Assembly: GCA_903918645.1 (NCBI GenBank)
Contig: CAIXFH010000100.1
Location: 1-63,203 of the forward strand
DNA from: an uncultured Actinomycetes bacterium
GTDB lineage: Bacteria; Actinomycetota; Actinomycetes; S36-B12; CAIYMF01
Direction: 5' to 3'
Length of the DNA: 63,203 bases
Below are positions 54,694 to 63,132 of this stretch, in pieces. Made by a program: the position numbers and the translations under genes. Position 1 is the stretch's first letter. The number at the start of each line of letters is the position of its first letter. The notes under the pieces are model-generated. The model made no database searches and had not been told where the DNA came from. It saw only the letters and a program-made list of their open reading frames with translations.

Positions 54694-55812
54694 CTAACCC
54701 TCCAACGTAGTGAGTGCGATGAGCGTGTCAGCGAGGATCGTTACCCCAAGATCGATCGAGGAGATATCAATCCATTCGCGCAGTGTGTGGGTGTCGCCGC
54801 CGAACGCTACGCCCAAGGTGATGGCCGGCAAGCCCCGAGCGTAAGCAGCATTGGCATCGGTACTGGCGGCGGAAAGTGTTGGCTCGAGACCGTGACGGTT
54901 AGCCGCTTCTACCGCCGCCCGAACTAGCGGGTGATCTGGCTCAATCGATCCGGCTGGTCTGATTCCCAGGGCGGTTACGGTGACCTCGAAGTCGTCGAAG
55001 TGGTCGCCCCGCTCAGATTCCAGCAACTCCTGGATTGCTGCCAGGGTGCCAGCGTCCTCGGCGCGAAGATCAACCGAGAATGCGCAGCCTTTCGCGCGGG
55101 AGTTCACCGACTCGCCACCGAAGATCGTGCCGAAGTTTAGCGTCGCTTTGCCATGGAGCTCAGCGATTTTCGCGTCAAAGAGCCGCCTATATGCGGTGAC
55201 AAAGTGCGCTGCTGCCTCGACCGCGTTGGGCTGGTGCGATTCCTCCCACGAGTGCCCACCCGGACCGTCTAACTCGACCAGGTAACGAGCCGAACCGACG
55301 CCCGTGATGTTGACCCGGCCGAGGTAGTTGCCCTCGAGCGCGATGACGTAGGCAAAGGTTGCTGGTGGATTGTCGAGCAGATTGATGACTCCGTTGAGGT
55401 TGCCTAGCCCTTCTTCACCAACCGTTGCTGCGATCCAGAGAGGCGAGTCGAAGTCCGCGGGGAGGATCTCGGTGAGGTGGGTGAGCGCGGCAAGGGCGAC
55501 GCTGTCGTCGCCGACACTCGGGCCGGTCAAGATATTGCCGTCGAGATGGGTTTCGTGCAGCACATCGCGATCGAACACGGTGTCGAGGTGCGCGCAGACC
55601 AGCACTGCGGGCCGGGTGGAGCCGATACCCCGGATTTGGCCGATCACATTGCCGACTTGATCGGTATGGAGTGAACTCACTCCGAGCTCTTCCCACCACT
55701 GCAGTAGCGCCTGTGCTCGATCGCTCTCATCGAACGTGGGGGCTGGCGTCTGGGTCAGCTCGATGGTGCGCGCAACGATGGTCTCGACAGTGCTTGAATG
55801 CGCAGACGTCAT
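54694..55812 (-). CDS. M20-family metallohydrolase (first of two)
   Basis: A 372-residue zinc hydrolase of the ArgE/DapE/carboxypeptidase G2 type. Metal ligands: the His of CAHLDTVF, Asp of GPSVGDDSVAL, Glu-Glu of TVGEEGLGN, and His of FGGDTHTLREW. The dimerisation domain occupies about 180-290. Such enzymes remove acyl, carbamoyl or formyl groups from amino acids or amides. It overlaps the CoA-transferase by 4 nt. Confidence 0.92.
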   Translation of the reverse strand: MTSAHSSTVETIVARTIELTQTPAPTFDESDRAQALLQWWEELGVSSLHTDQVGNVIGQIRGIGSTRPAVLVCAHLDTVFDRDVLHETHLDGNILTGPSVGDDSVALAALTHLTEILPADFDSPLWIAATVGEEGLGNLNGVINLLDNPPATFAYVIALEGNYLGRVNITGVGSARYLVELDGPGGHSWEESHQPNAVEAAAHFVTAYRRLFDAKIAELHGKATLNFGTIFGGESVNSRAKGCAFSVDLRAEDAGTLAAIQELLESERGDHFDDFEVTVTALGIRPAGSIEPDHPLVRAAVEAANRHGLEPTLSAASTDANAAYARGLPAITLGVAFGGDTHTLREWIDISSIDLGVTILADTLIALTTLEG

Positions 55813-57020
55813 GTGGCTACCTCCACTATGCCTGCGTTCGAAAGTTCGGTGATCTCAGCTAGGTCATAGCCAAGACCAAGGAGTAATTCACTGGTGTGCT
55901 CCCCGAGACGCGGTGCGGCCCTAGGGTAGACCGGCCGTTGCCCTAATGAGAAGGGCGGTGCGACGCACACGTAGGAGCCATCGTCGGTAGTCATGCGCTG
56001 CAGCATCCCTAGGACTGCGGCGTCCTCTGACTTCAGCACCTGCCCGACATCTGCGACTAATTCCGCTGGAACGCCTTGTGTCTCAAAAGTTGCGACCCAC
56101 TGCACTGCGGTTGCGCTCGCGAGGGCGGTTTCCAAGTCGTGGGTCAATTCATCGCGATGACGCAGGCGGTCAGCGTTGGTGAGGTAGCGAGGATCGGTGA
56201 CTAGGTCGGGGCGCCCGATGCTCTGGCACAACTTCTGCCACAGGGTTTCATTACCGGCGCCCGCGAGAACGACGTAGCCAGAAGCAGTTCGGAACGCACC
56301 GTAAGGCGCGAAGCTTGGGGAGTGACTGCCCAGTGGTCGTGGGACGTCTCCGGTGTTGTCGATTCCAGTGGCCATGCTGGTTAGTGTGGCCAGGCCGAAC
56401 TCAAACAGTGATGACGTGACATGACAGCCCAGTGCGGTTCGTTGCCGCGAGATGAGTGCAGCGAGGGTTGCCAGAACCGCGCAGACTGCTGAGCCGATGT
56501 CGAGTACTGGCGCCCCAACCTTCATCGGTTCGGCGCCTTCGATACCGGTGACACTCATGAGTCCGCTGGCTGCCTGCAGGGTGAGATCGAAGCCCCCCTT
56601 ACTCGCACGCGGCCCGTCATTGCCATATGCCGATACCGAGAGATAGACCAAGCCGGGGTGGCGTGCGGCGAGACTGTCGTAGTCCAACCCCAGGGAGTTA
56701 AGGCTTCCTGGACGTGCATTCTCAGCGAACACGTCTGCCTTCGAGAGGAGGCGCTCGATGACCTCGCGTCCCTGAGCCGATTTCATGTCGACTGCGAGAC
56801 TGCGCTTGCCAGCGTTGAGACCGACGAACAATGTTGATTCGCCAGCGATCGACGACGTGCCCTGGCCTCGGTACGGGTCACCGCCGCCGGGCGGCTCAAC
56901 CTTGATGACGTTGGCACCGAGAGAGGACAGCAGCATCGTTGCGTAGGAGCCCGAAACGTACCGGGTGAAATCGACGACCAGCGTTCCATCGAGCGCAAGC
57001 GGGGCGGCCGTGGTCACCAC
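55809..57020 (-). CDS. Class III CoA-transferase (CaiB/BaiF)
   Basis: A 403-residue family III CoA-transferase that moves CoA between carboxylates through a catalytic aspartyl thioester. It begins LDGTLVVDFTRYVSGSYAT, has VIKVEPPGGGDPYRG, ENARPGSLNSLGLDYD and GFDLTLQAASGLMSVTG, where the Asp of GGFDL is the expected nucleophile. It overlaps the mutase large subunit by 7 nt, suggesting that it supplies the mutase's CoA ester. Confidence 0.93.
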   Translation of the reverse strand: MVTTAAPLALDGTLVVDFTRYVSGSYATMLLSSLGANVIKVEPPGGGDPYRGQGTSSIAGESTLFVGLNAGKRSLAVDMKSAQGREVIERLLSKADVFAENARPGSLNSLGLDYDSLAARHPGLVYLSVSAYGNDGPRASKGGFDLTLQAASGLMSVTGIEGAEPMKVGAPVLDIGSAVCAVLATLAALISRQRTALGCHVTSSLFEFGLATLTSMATGIDNTGDVPRPLGSHSPSFAPYGAFRTASGYVVLAGAGNETLWQKLCQSIGRPDLVTDPRYLTNADRLRHRDELTHDLETALASATAVQWVATFETQGVPAELVADVGQVLKSEDAAVLGMLQRMTTDDGSYVCVAPPFSLGQRPVYPRAAPRLGEHTSELLLGLGYDLAEITELSNAGIVEVAT

Positions 57021-58609
57021 GGTTGGGGCTCGCGGTATTCGCCGAACTGACCACGCATTGCGTCGGCGATTTCACCGACGCTGGCCCCTACTCGCGCCGC
57101 GTCCAGGATTGAAGGCATGACGTTAGAGCCGCTGCCTGCAGCCTGCACGACCTGCGAAATAGCGGCCGCGACTGCGGCCGGATCGCGCAGGCTCCGGGCA
57201 CGATCTAGGCGGGCGCGTTGGCGTTCGGCGGCGCTTAGATCGGGAGTGAACAGGGTTGCCGGGACCTCTTCTTCATCGGTGGCGTAGAGGTTGACCCCGA
57301 CTTTGGGTCGGGAGCCATCTGCGATCGCGCGCGCCTCCGCGTAGGAGTTCTCAGCGATCCAACGCTGGAGAACCCCGGCCGAGATCGCTTCTATCGCTCC
57401 GCCTTCGGCTTGAATTTGCTCGAGAATCTCGGTGGCCTTCGCTTGCACCGAATCAGTGAGCGACTCCACGAAGTAGGACCCCGCGAGCGGATCGACAGTG
57501 TTGGTGACTCCTGACTCGAGCCCGATGATCTGCTGGGTGCGCAGTGCAAGCCGCACCGATTCCTCTGAAGGAATCTCGTATGCCTCGTCGTAGCCCATGA
57601 CGTGGATGGACTGAGCACCTCCGAGCACGGCCGCGAGGCACTGCAGTGTTGACCTGACCACATTGTTGAGTGGTTGCTGAGCGGTGAGGGTGGCACCCGA
57701 GCAGCCGGAGAAGAACCGAAGCCGGGTCGAGTTTTCATCCTTGGCGCCGTAGCGCTCGGTGGCGATCGTGCACCACATGCGCCGTGCTGCGCGTACCTTT
57801 GCGACCTCTTCGAAGAAGTCCATCTGCGAGGCGAAGTGAAACGAGAGCCGTGATGCGAAGGAATCGAAAGGCACTCCGCGCGCGACGAGGTGATCGCAGT
57901 ATGCGATGGCGTCAGCGAAGGTGAAGGCCAACTCCTGAACTGCGCTGCACCCGGCTTCGCGAGCGTGATAGCCGGTGATGGAGATGGGGTTGAAGCGAGG
58001 CAGCGTGGTTGAGCAGTACTCGACTACATCGCATGCAACGCGGACCGATTCCATGGGCGGGAAGATGAACGTCTTACGGGCTAAGAACTCTTTGAGAATG
58101 TCGTTCTGCAAGGTGCCCGATAGCGACGCTTGTGCAACGCCCTGTCGTTCGGCAGCCACTAGGTAGAACGCCAAGATGATCGGCGCCGTCGCGTTGATAG
58201 TGAAGTTGACCGACAGCTGGTCAAGCGGGAGTCCGTCGAACAGGTCGCACATGTCTTGGGCTGTATCGATAGCAACCCCTACCCTGCCGACCTCGTCTTC
58301 GGCGAGTTCGTGGTCGGAGTCAAGGCCAAGTTGCGTGGGCAGATCGAAGGCGACGGAGAGAGCGGTCTGGCCCTGTTCCAACAGGTATCGGTAACGCTGA
58401 TTGGTGTCTTCCGCGGAGCCGAATCCCGAATACTGACGCATGGTCCAGAGCCGCTCGCGGTACATCTGCTCGTATGGGCCGCGAGTGAATGGCGGCCTGC
58501 CAGGTGCGCCAATGCGGGCCGGAGAGTCGGAGGCGATGTCGTCGGACGTGTACAAGGCCTTGACGGGAATCCCTGATTCGGTCTGGCGTTCGGTCGTTGC
58601 TCGATTCAT
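57014..58609 (-). CDS. B12-dependent acyl-CoA mutase, large subunit (methylmalonyl-CoA mutase-like)
   Basis: A 531-residue catalytic subunit lacking the cobalamin domain, which is encoded next door, like archaeal MCM, isobutyryl-CoA and 2-hydroxyisobutyryl-CoA mutases. Counting against remembered Propionibacterium MCM numbering, Tyr60 equals Tyr89, Gln168 Gln197, Arg178 Arg207, His215 His244, Arg254 Arg283, Ser256 Ser285 and Glu342 Glu370. These carboxylate-type pocket residues suggest a dicarboxylic acyl-CoA. But Lys321, His328, Gln330 and Asn366 become Asn293, Phe300, Gly302 and Met338 (RLRFFSGCSG, SIHVMGYDE). The substrate is probably not standard. Confidence 0.9.
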   Translation of the reverse strand: MNRATTERQTESGIPVKALYTSDDIASDSPARIGAPGRPPFTRGPYEQMYRERLWTMRQYSGFGSAEDTNQRYRYLLEQGQTALSVAFDLPTQLGLDSDHELAEDEVGRVGVAIDTAQDMCDLFDGLPLDQLSVNFTINATAPIILAFYLVAAERQGVAQASLSGTLQNDILKEFLARKTFIFPPMESVRVACDVVEYCSTTLPRFNPISITGYHAREAGCSAVQELAFTFADAIAYCDHLVARGVPFDSFASRLSFHFASQMDFFEEVAKVRAARRMWCTIATERYGAKDENSTRLRFFSGCSGATLTAQQPLNNVVRSTLQCLAAVLGGAQSIHVMGYDEAYEIPSEESVRLALRTQQIIGLESGVTNTVDPLAGSYFVESLTDSVQAKATEILEQIQAEGGAIEAISAGVLQRWIAENSYAEARAIADGSRPKVGVNLYATDEEEVPATLFTPDLSAAERQRARLDRARSLRDPAAVAAAISQVVQAAGSGSNVMPSILDAARVGASVGEIADAMRGQFGEYREPQPW

Positions 58610-59037
58610 GCGTTCGCAGCCTCTCGTGCGCCGAGTGCGAGTTCGCGGACGGCATCGACCATTGCGGCTAAGTCGAATCCGACGGGGAAGACTGCCGCCG
58701 CTCCGAGGCGCAGAAGTTCTTGGGCGTCGTCGGCCGGGATCGTTCCACCGACGATCACTGGAACCGACTGGAGCCCGAGTTGATCCCGCTCCGCTATCAG
58801 CCGTGCAGTAATGGCTAGGTGTACGCCTGAAAGCACCGAAAGACCAATGAGGTCAACGTCTTCCTGTTGTGCGGCACTCACGATCGAGCTAGCACTCTGC
58901 CGCAGACCTAGATAGATCACTTCCATGCCTGCATCGCGCAGAGCCATCCCGACAACCTTGACGCCTCGATCGTGGCCATCAAGCCCAGGCTTGGCTAGCA
59001 GGATCCTGGGCTTGCGTGCACTTGATGCCGCTGGCAT
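58606..59037 (-). CDS. B12-binding small subunit of the acyl-CoA mutase
   Basis: A 143-residue cobalamin-binding domain. The motif DxHxxG is present as D20-G-H22-DR-G25 (GLDGHDRGVKVVG), where the His coordinates cobalt from below. Downstream are the expected SVLSG and VIVGGTI segments. It overlaps the large subunit by an ATGA, so 1:1 synthesis is likely. Length matches IcmB/HcmB small subunits. Confidence 0.94.
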   Translation of the reverse strand: MPAASSARKPRILLAKPGLDGHDRGVKVVGMALRDAGMEVIYLGLRQSASSIVSAAQQEDVDLIGLSVLSGVHLAITARLIAERDQLGLQSVPVIVGGTIPADDAQELLRLGAAAVFPVGFDLAAMVDAVRELALGAREAANA

Positions 59038-59043
59038 GACGAA

Positions 59044-60207
59044 TTAGCTCCCGAGCGCTATCGCGCCGAAGTGGGCGTATACGCGGGTCGCTTCGATCAG
59101 ATCGGTGATCGATAGGTGCTCGTCCGGGCAGTAGACCGGTTCACCGCCTGGGCCGAAGATGACGGTGGGGATCTTGGATCCGAAACTTGCTGTGTCGCCG
59201 AGCCAGCCAGCGGCGAACAGCTGCGGCTCGGTCCCGCGCACTTCACGGACTGCCTGAGTCATGACTCGCACTACGTCTGATGCTGGATCGGCTAGGTATC
59301 CGGCTTTGACGTCAACGAGTTCGACCGTGGCCCTAAATCTTGGCTCGCGCAGGAGTGTGGCGGCCAAGCACCGGTTGATCTCGGCTTCGACCTGTTCGGT
59401 TGTCACCCCTGGTTGCGGGCGGCAGTCGACACGAATGACGCACTCATCAGGAATCATGGACGGGCCGCCCGGAGGCAGCCCGCCGTAGATGCGTCCCGGA
59501 GACATATAGGTCTCTGGCCCGAAGAGCGTCACAACTGACGCGTCGAGGGCCGGCAGCAACTTCGATGCGTCGAGTTCGATCACCGCATGTGCGGCCAACA
59601 TGTTCGCGTTGACTGCGAGCGGCTTGTGACAGGTATGGGCAGATGTTCCCAGGACCGTGATGTCGAAGTAGTAGCGACCGCGGTGGCCCAAGAAGATCTC
59701 GTTGTCGCTCAATTCACCGAGCACACATAGGTCGGCTGAGTACTCGTCGAAGTAGGCGATCGATCCGCGCTGATCGCCCATGTGATCCGATACGGCGGCC
59801 ATAGCCACCGTTCCGTGCAAAGGGACTCCGCTGTCCCTGAGTGCTTCCATGGCCACGATTTGGCACACCAGTGCCGCCTTCATGTCCATGATTCCGTGCC
59901 CGTAGACGGCCTCGTCGATGATGTCCCCGGAGTACGGGGTTGTCAGAGACCAACCATGGGACACGGGCTTCGTGTCGATGTGGCCGGTCATGACAACGCG
60001 TGGTCCGGCACCGAAGCTCAGTTCGCCGATTGCGTTCGGCCGGTCTGGGAGGACCGGTTGGAGCGCTGTTCGTTCGAAACCTGATTCGCGCATGACCGAT
60101 TCCAGGAACTGTGCCAATTCGCCTTCTTCCCCAAGCACACTGGGGATTCGGCACACTTGCTGGACGAGGTCGATTAGGCGATCGGTGTTGATCTGGCCGT
60201 CAAACAT
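59044..60207 (-). CDS. M20-family metallohydrolase (second of two)
   Basis: A 387-residue ArgE/DapE-like hydrolase. VVMTGHIDTKP gives the first His-Asp pair, AVYGHGIMDMKAAL the bridging Asp, and CVIRVDCRPQPG lies in the lid region. The ligand normally in an EEG motif appears in GELSDNEIFLGHRGRY and may be altered. ATG 60207 has GGTGAAG. It is 6 bp before the B12-binding gene. The two M20 enzymes in this operon are clearly different paralogues. Confidence 0.9.
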   Translation of the reverse strand: MFDGQINTDRLIDLVQQVCRIPSVLGEEGELAQFLESVMRESGFERTALQPVLPDRPNAIGELSFGAGPRVVMTGHIDTKPVSHGWSLTTPYSGDIIDEAVYGHGIMDMKAALVCQIVAMEALRDSGVPLHGTVAMAAVSDHMGDQRGSIAYFDEYSADLCVLGELSDNEIFLGHRGRYYFDITVLGTSAHTCHKPLAVNANMLAAHAVIELDASKLLPALDASVVTLFGPETYMSPGRIYGGLPPGGPSMIPDECVIRVDCRPQPGVTTEQVEAEINRCLAATLLREPRFRATVELVDVKAGYLADPASDVVRVMTQAVREVRGTEPQLFAAGWLGDTASFGSKIPTVIFGPGGEPVYCPDEHLSITDLIEATRVYAHFGAIALGS

Positions 60208-60258
60208 TCTTCACCTCACGTGAGTGCGAACTGCGGAGTCCCTTTGACTGGACGGGCC

Positions 60259-61308
60259 TTAGGAGAGGAACTCGTTTGTCAGCATGTCGCTGGCAGCGGG
60301 CACAGCGTCGATCAGCCCTTGTGCCTTCATGAATGCGCTGAATTCGTCCCACTTGGCGGCGTCCATTTGTCCGAAGCCGGCGGGGTTGTTCAGCAGTGGC
60401 AAGGTGGCCGCGATCTGAGCGTTCAGGGCCGGGCCAGAAGTGTCTGCGACGATCCCGGCCATTGCAGCCTCTGCTGCTGCGGGGTCGGCTATCGCCAGCG
60501 CAGTTCCCTTAGCCAACGCTGAAAGGAAGTCGCGGACCATCTGCTGGTACTCGGTGTCAGAGGCCAACTTGTCAGAGTTGGCGATGACCACGAGCTCGTC
60601 ATAGTTGGGTACGCCGGCGTCTGATACCGGGGTGATGGTCGGCTTGAAACCGTCCTGCTGAAGCTGGACACCTTCGATGTTTCCGTAGGCACCGATTACT
60701 GCATCGACCTTGCCGGATTCTAAGGCCTGTACCAGTGAGGTCTTGACCGTGACCACATTGACCGACGCTGGGTCGATGTTGTTGGCCTTGTAGACAGCGG
60801 AGAGGAAGGCAGTATCAGTCGGTAGGCCAGCGGTACCAATGGTCTTCCCGCCGAGATCGGCGAGGGACTTGATGCCGCTTGTGTCGAGCCAGATCATCGA
60901 GTTCAGTGCCGTGGGAATGAGCGCGGCCACGGCCTTGACCTTGAGGCCGGCTTGCATCGAGTAAGGCATCTCGGACTGGTAGCTGATGCCGAGAGCGACC
61001 TGTCCGACACTGACCAACTTGGGCGGGTCAGCGGGGTCTGACGGTGGCTGAAGGGTGACGTCGAGGCCAGCAGCTTCAAACAGGCCTTTGGACTTCGTCA
61101 GATAGAGCGAGACGTGGTCGGGGTTCGGGAACCAGTCGAGCAGAACCGTGATCGGACGTGCGGGGGCACTTGATGACGGCGCTACCGAATCAGATGCGGT
61201 TGGTGATGAGCTGGGGGTTGCTGTTCCGCCGCCGCATGCGGTCAATGCCGCCATAGATGCAACAGTGACTAGCGCAATTGCGGTCGATCTGAGTGAGAGA
61301 GATTTCAT
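60259..61308 (-). CDS. ABC substrate-binding lipoprotein, NMT1/THI5-like
   Basis: A 349-residue lipoprotein with signal peptide MKSLSLRSTAIALVTVASM and lipobox LTAC. The mature domain (ITVLLDWFPNPDHVSLYLTK, VSVGQVALGISYQSEMPYSM, KSLADLGGKTIGTAGLPTD) is typical of the NMT1/THI5-like group that binds pyrimidine thiamine precursors, riboflavin, sulfonates and related compounds. I start at ATG 61308, preceded by GGAAGGAAG, which gives a normal signal peptide, not at the upstream codon 61332. Confidence 0.92.
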   Translation of the reverse strand: MKSLSLRSTAIALVTVASMAALTACGGGTATPSSSPTASDSVAPSSSAPARPITVLLDWFPNPDHVSLYLTKSKGLFEAAGLDVTLQPPSDPADPPKLVSVGQVALGISYQSEMPYSMQAGLKVKAVAALIPTALNSMIWLDTSGIKSLADLGGKTIGTAGLPTDTAFLSAVYKANNIDPASVNVVTVKTSLVQALESGKVDAVIGAYGNIEGVQLQQDGFKPTITPVSDAGVPNYDELVVIANSDKLASDTEYQQMVRDFLSALAKGTALAIADPAAAEAAMAGIVADTSGPALNAQIAATLPLLNNPAGFGQMDAAKWDEFSAFMKAQGLIDAVPAASDMLTNEFLS

Positions 61309-62156
61309 TACGATCTTCCTTCCTTTGCCCATGGAACAAGGAGGCGCTCGGCCAAACTGACGAGCGCGAACAAGACGACAGAGATGAGCGATAGAAGCAG
61401 AATCGCGGCGAACACAAGGGATGTCTGCATCTGTGGGGTGGCCTGGATCATCACGTAACCCAGGCCGTTGCTGCTTCCGGCGTATTCACCGAACACCGCA
61501 CCGATTGAGGCGTAGGTGGCCGCGACTCGAATACCCGAGAACATCGAGGGGAGAGCCGCTGGGAACTCGACTCGCCTGAAGGTGGACCAAGCAGTGCCGT
61601 ACAGGGTCTTCATCATTCGTTTCAATTGCGGGTCGACCGATGCGAGTCCATCGATCGTGGTTACGACGATGGGGAAGAAGCAGATGAGTGTCACAAGGAG
61701 CACCTTCGGCACGATGTTGTAGCCGAAGATGATGGCCAGGATCGGCCCGATGACGATGATGGGAATGGTCTGAGAACCAATAAGCAGTGGGTAAATCGCG
61801 CGTCGGACATGCGGTGAAGCGTGCAGCAGGATCGCGAAGCCAATGCCCGTAATCAGGGACAGTGCAAAGCCAATTGCTACCTCGCTCAGGGTGACCCACG
61901 TGGCGCTGGCCAGAGTGGTGTCCCACTTCTTGATCAGGGTCGCGATGATCGACGATGGCGGCGGGAGGATGTAGGCGGGTACTGAGAGGAATCGGCAGGC
62001 CAACTCCCAGAACACGACGAGTCCGACGAGGACGCCGATGGCTGGCCCGAGGTTTCGCAGGCGCTCGCGTAACGGAGATCCCTTGTCCTTGCTGCGTTTT
62101 GGCGCCGCCTCGGCGAGTCCGCGGCTGGCCCCGTTGTTGCCGTCAACGTTGGACAT
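61308..62156 (-). CDS. ABC permease (ThiX/SsuC/TauC-like)
   Basis: A 282-residue permease with six hydrophobic segments from about residue 35. The cytoplasmic EAA-type loop reads KRMMKTLYGTAWSTFRRVEFPAALP. The frame continues upstream to 62387, but ATG 62156 overlaps the ATPase stop (TGATG) and gives a standard length. It ends 1 nt into the lipoprotein start. Confidence 0.92.
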   Translation of the reverse strand: MSNVDGNNGASRGLAEAAPKRSKDKGSPLRERLRNLGPAIGVLVGLVVFWELACRFLSVPAYILPPPSSIIATLIKKWDTTLASATWVTLSEVAIGFALSLITGIGFAILLHASPHVRRAIYPLLIGSQTIPIIVIGPILAIIFGYNIVPKVLLVTLICFFPIVVTTIDGLASVDPQLKRMMKTLYGTAWSTFRRVEFPAALPSMFSGIRVAATYASIGAVFGEYAGSSNGLGYVMIQATPQMQTSLVFAAILLLSLISVVLFALVSLAERLLVPWAKEGRS

Positions 62157-62944
62157 CAGGCCTCCAACGCATCGAGGACTTCGCCGCGAGCGGCGATGAA
62201 GTCGGGTTGCATGACGGCGTCGCGTCGAGTGTTGACCGGTGCTAGCGAGATTGGAATTCGAGCGACGATGCGTCCGGGGCGAGGTGAGATGACGACGACG
62301 ACATCCGAGAGGAGCACGGCCTCTTCGACGTCGTGGGTGACGAGTAGAACTGTGCGAGGTTCGTCGTCGAGCGCGGACCGAAGCCACTGCTGAACGTCAG
62401 CGCGCGTGATGGAATCCAGGGCGCCGAACGGCTCGTCGAGAAGAAGGACATCCTTGCCGGCCACCAAGGTACGCAAGAAGGAAACTCGCTGGCGCATCCC
62501 GCCGGAGAGCTCGTAGGGGAAGCGCTGCTCGAATCCACCGAGGCCGAAGCGCTCAAACAGTGGCTCGACGATCGCGTAGGCGTCCCTTTTTGACAGCCCC
62601 TTGTTTTCCAGCGGCAGCGAGGCATTAGCCAAGACCGTGCGCCAGGGGAGTAGAAGGTCGCGCTGTGGCATCCACGCGCAGGCCGCCAATCGTTCGGCAG
62701 CGCTATGACCACCAAGAACATTGATTGAACCGCTGGTGGGTTCGTCAAGCCCGCAGACCAAGGCGAGCAGTGATGACTTACCGCATCCGCTCGGCCCCAC
62801 GATGCCCACGCGCTGGTGTCGAGACACGTGCAGATCGATGGCTTCTAGAGCAACGATGTCGCCGAAAGACCGGTTTACCTGAGCAACCGAAATGCCGGTC
62901 GCGTCTTCGAGCTCATCCGCTACGTCTGCGTGTCCCACGGTCAC
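62156..62944 (-). CDS. ABC transporter ATP-binding protein (ThiZ/SsuB/TauB-like)
   Basis: A 262-residue importer ATPase with Walker A GPSGCGKSS, Q-loop WMPQRDLLLPWRTV, signature LSGGMRQRVSFLRTL, Walker B VLLLDEPFGALD and switch His LVTHDVEEAVLLSD. It is the first gene of the operon, starting with GTG 62944 and lying 188 bp from the divergent aldehyde dehydrogenase. Confidence 0.92.
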   Translation of the reverse strand: MTVGHADVADELEDATGISVAQVNRSFGDIVALEAIDLHVSRHQRVGIVGPSGCGKSSLLALVCGLDEPTSGSINVLGGHSAAERLAACAWMPQRDLLLPWRTVLANASLPLENKGLSKRDAYAIVEPLFERFGLGGFEQRFPYELSGGMRQRVSFLRTLVAGKDVLLLDEPFGALDSITRADVQQWLRSALDDEPRTVLLVTHDVEEAVLLSDVVVVISPRPGRIVARIPISLAPVNTRRDAVMQPDFIAARGEVLDALEA

Positions 62945-63132
62945 CTCGGCTGCTGACTCGGGCGCATGAAATATGAAACATCATGTGCGTTCACTCGTAT
63001 TCCCAAGATCATGGGGCTTCCCGGCGGCCCCGTCAAGGGGTTACAGTCTGGTTCTCTCGCTTGTTATCAGAGCGATTTGCGCGCTTTCTGCTCTGGGAAT
63101 CACGGTCACAAGATGATGTATGAGGAGAATCT
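62945..63132. promoter_or_regulatory. Divergent control region of the catabolic operon and aldehyde dehydrogenase
   Basis: Two inverted repeats are visible: GGGGC (63013-63017) with GCCCC (63027-63031), and CAGAGC (63068-63073) with GCTCTG (63090-63095). The second may be a GntR operator, as it lies 37 bp before the aldehyde dehydrogenase start. AT-rich sequence at 62965-63000 could hold the minus-strand promoter. I cannot place -10/-35 boxes firmly. Confidence 0.4.

Noticed and set aside
61309-61332. Longer start (61332) for the NMT1/THI5-like lipoprotein
   Set aside because: It would add MGKGRKIV before a complete signal peptide and overlap the permease further; ATG 61308 has GGAAGG upstream.
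62157-62387. Upstream extension of the ABC permease
   Set aside because: Arg/His-rich translation of the ATPase gene in another frame; ATG 62156 overlaps the ATPase stop and gives the family length.
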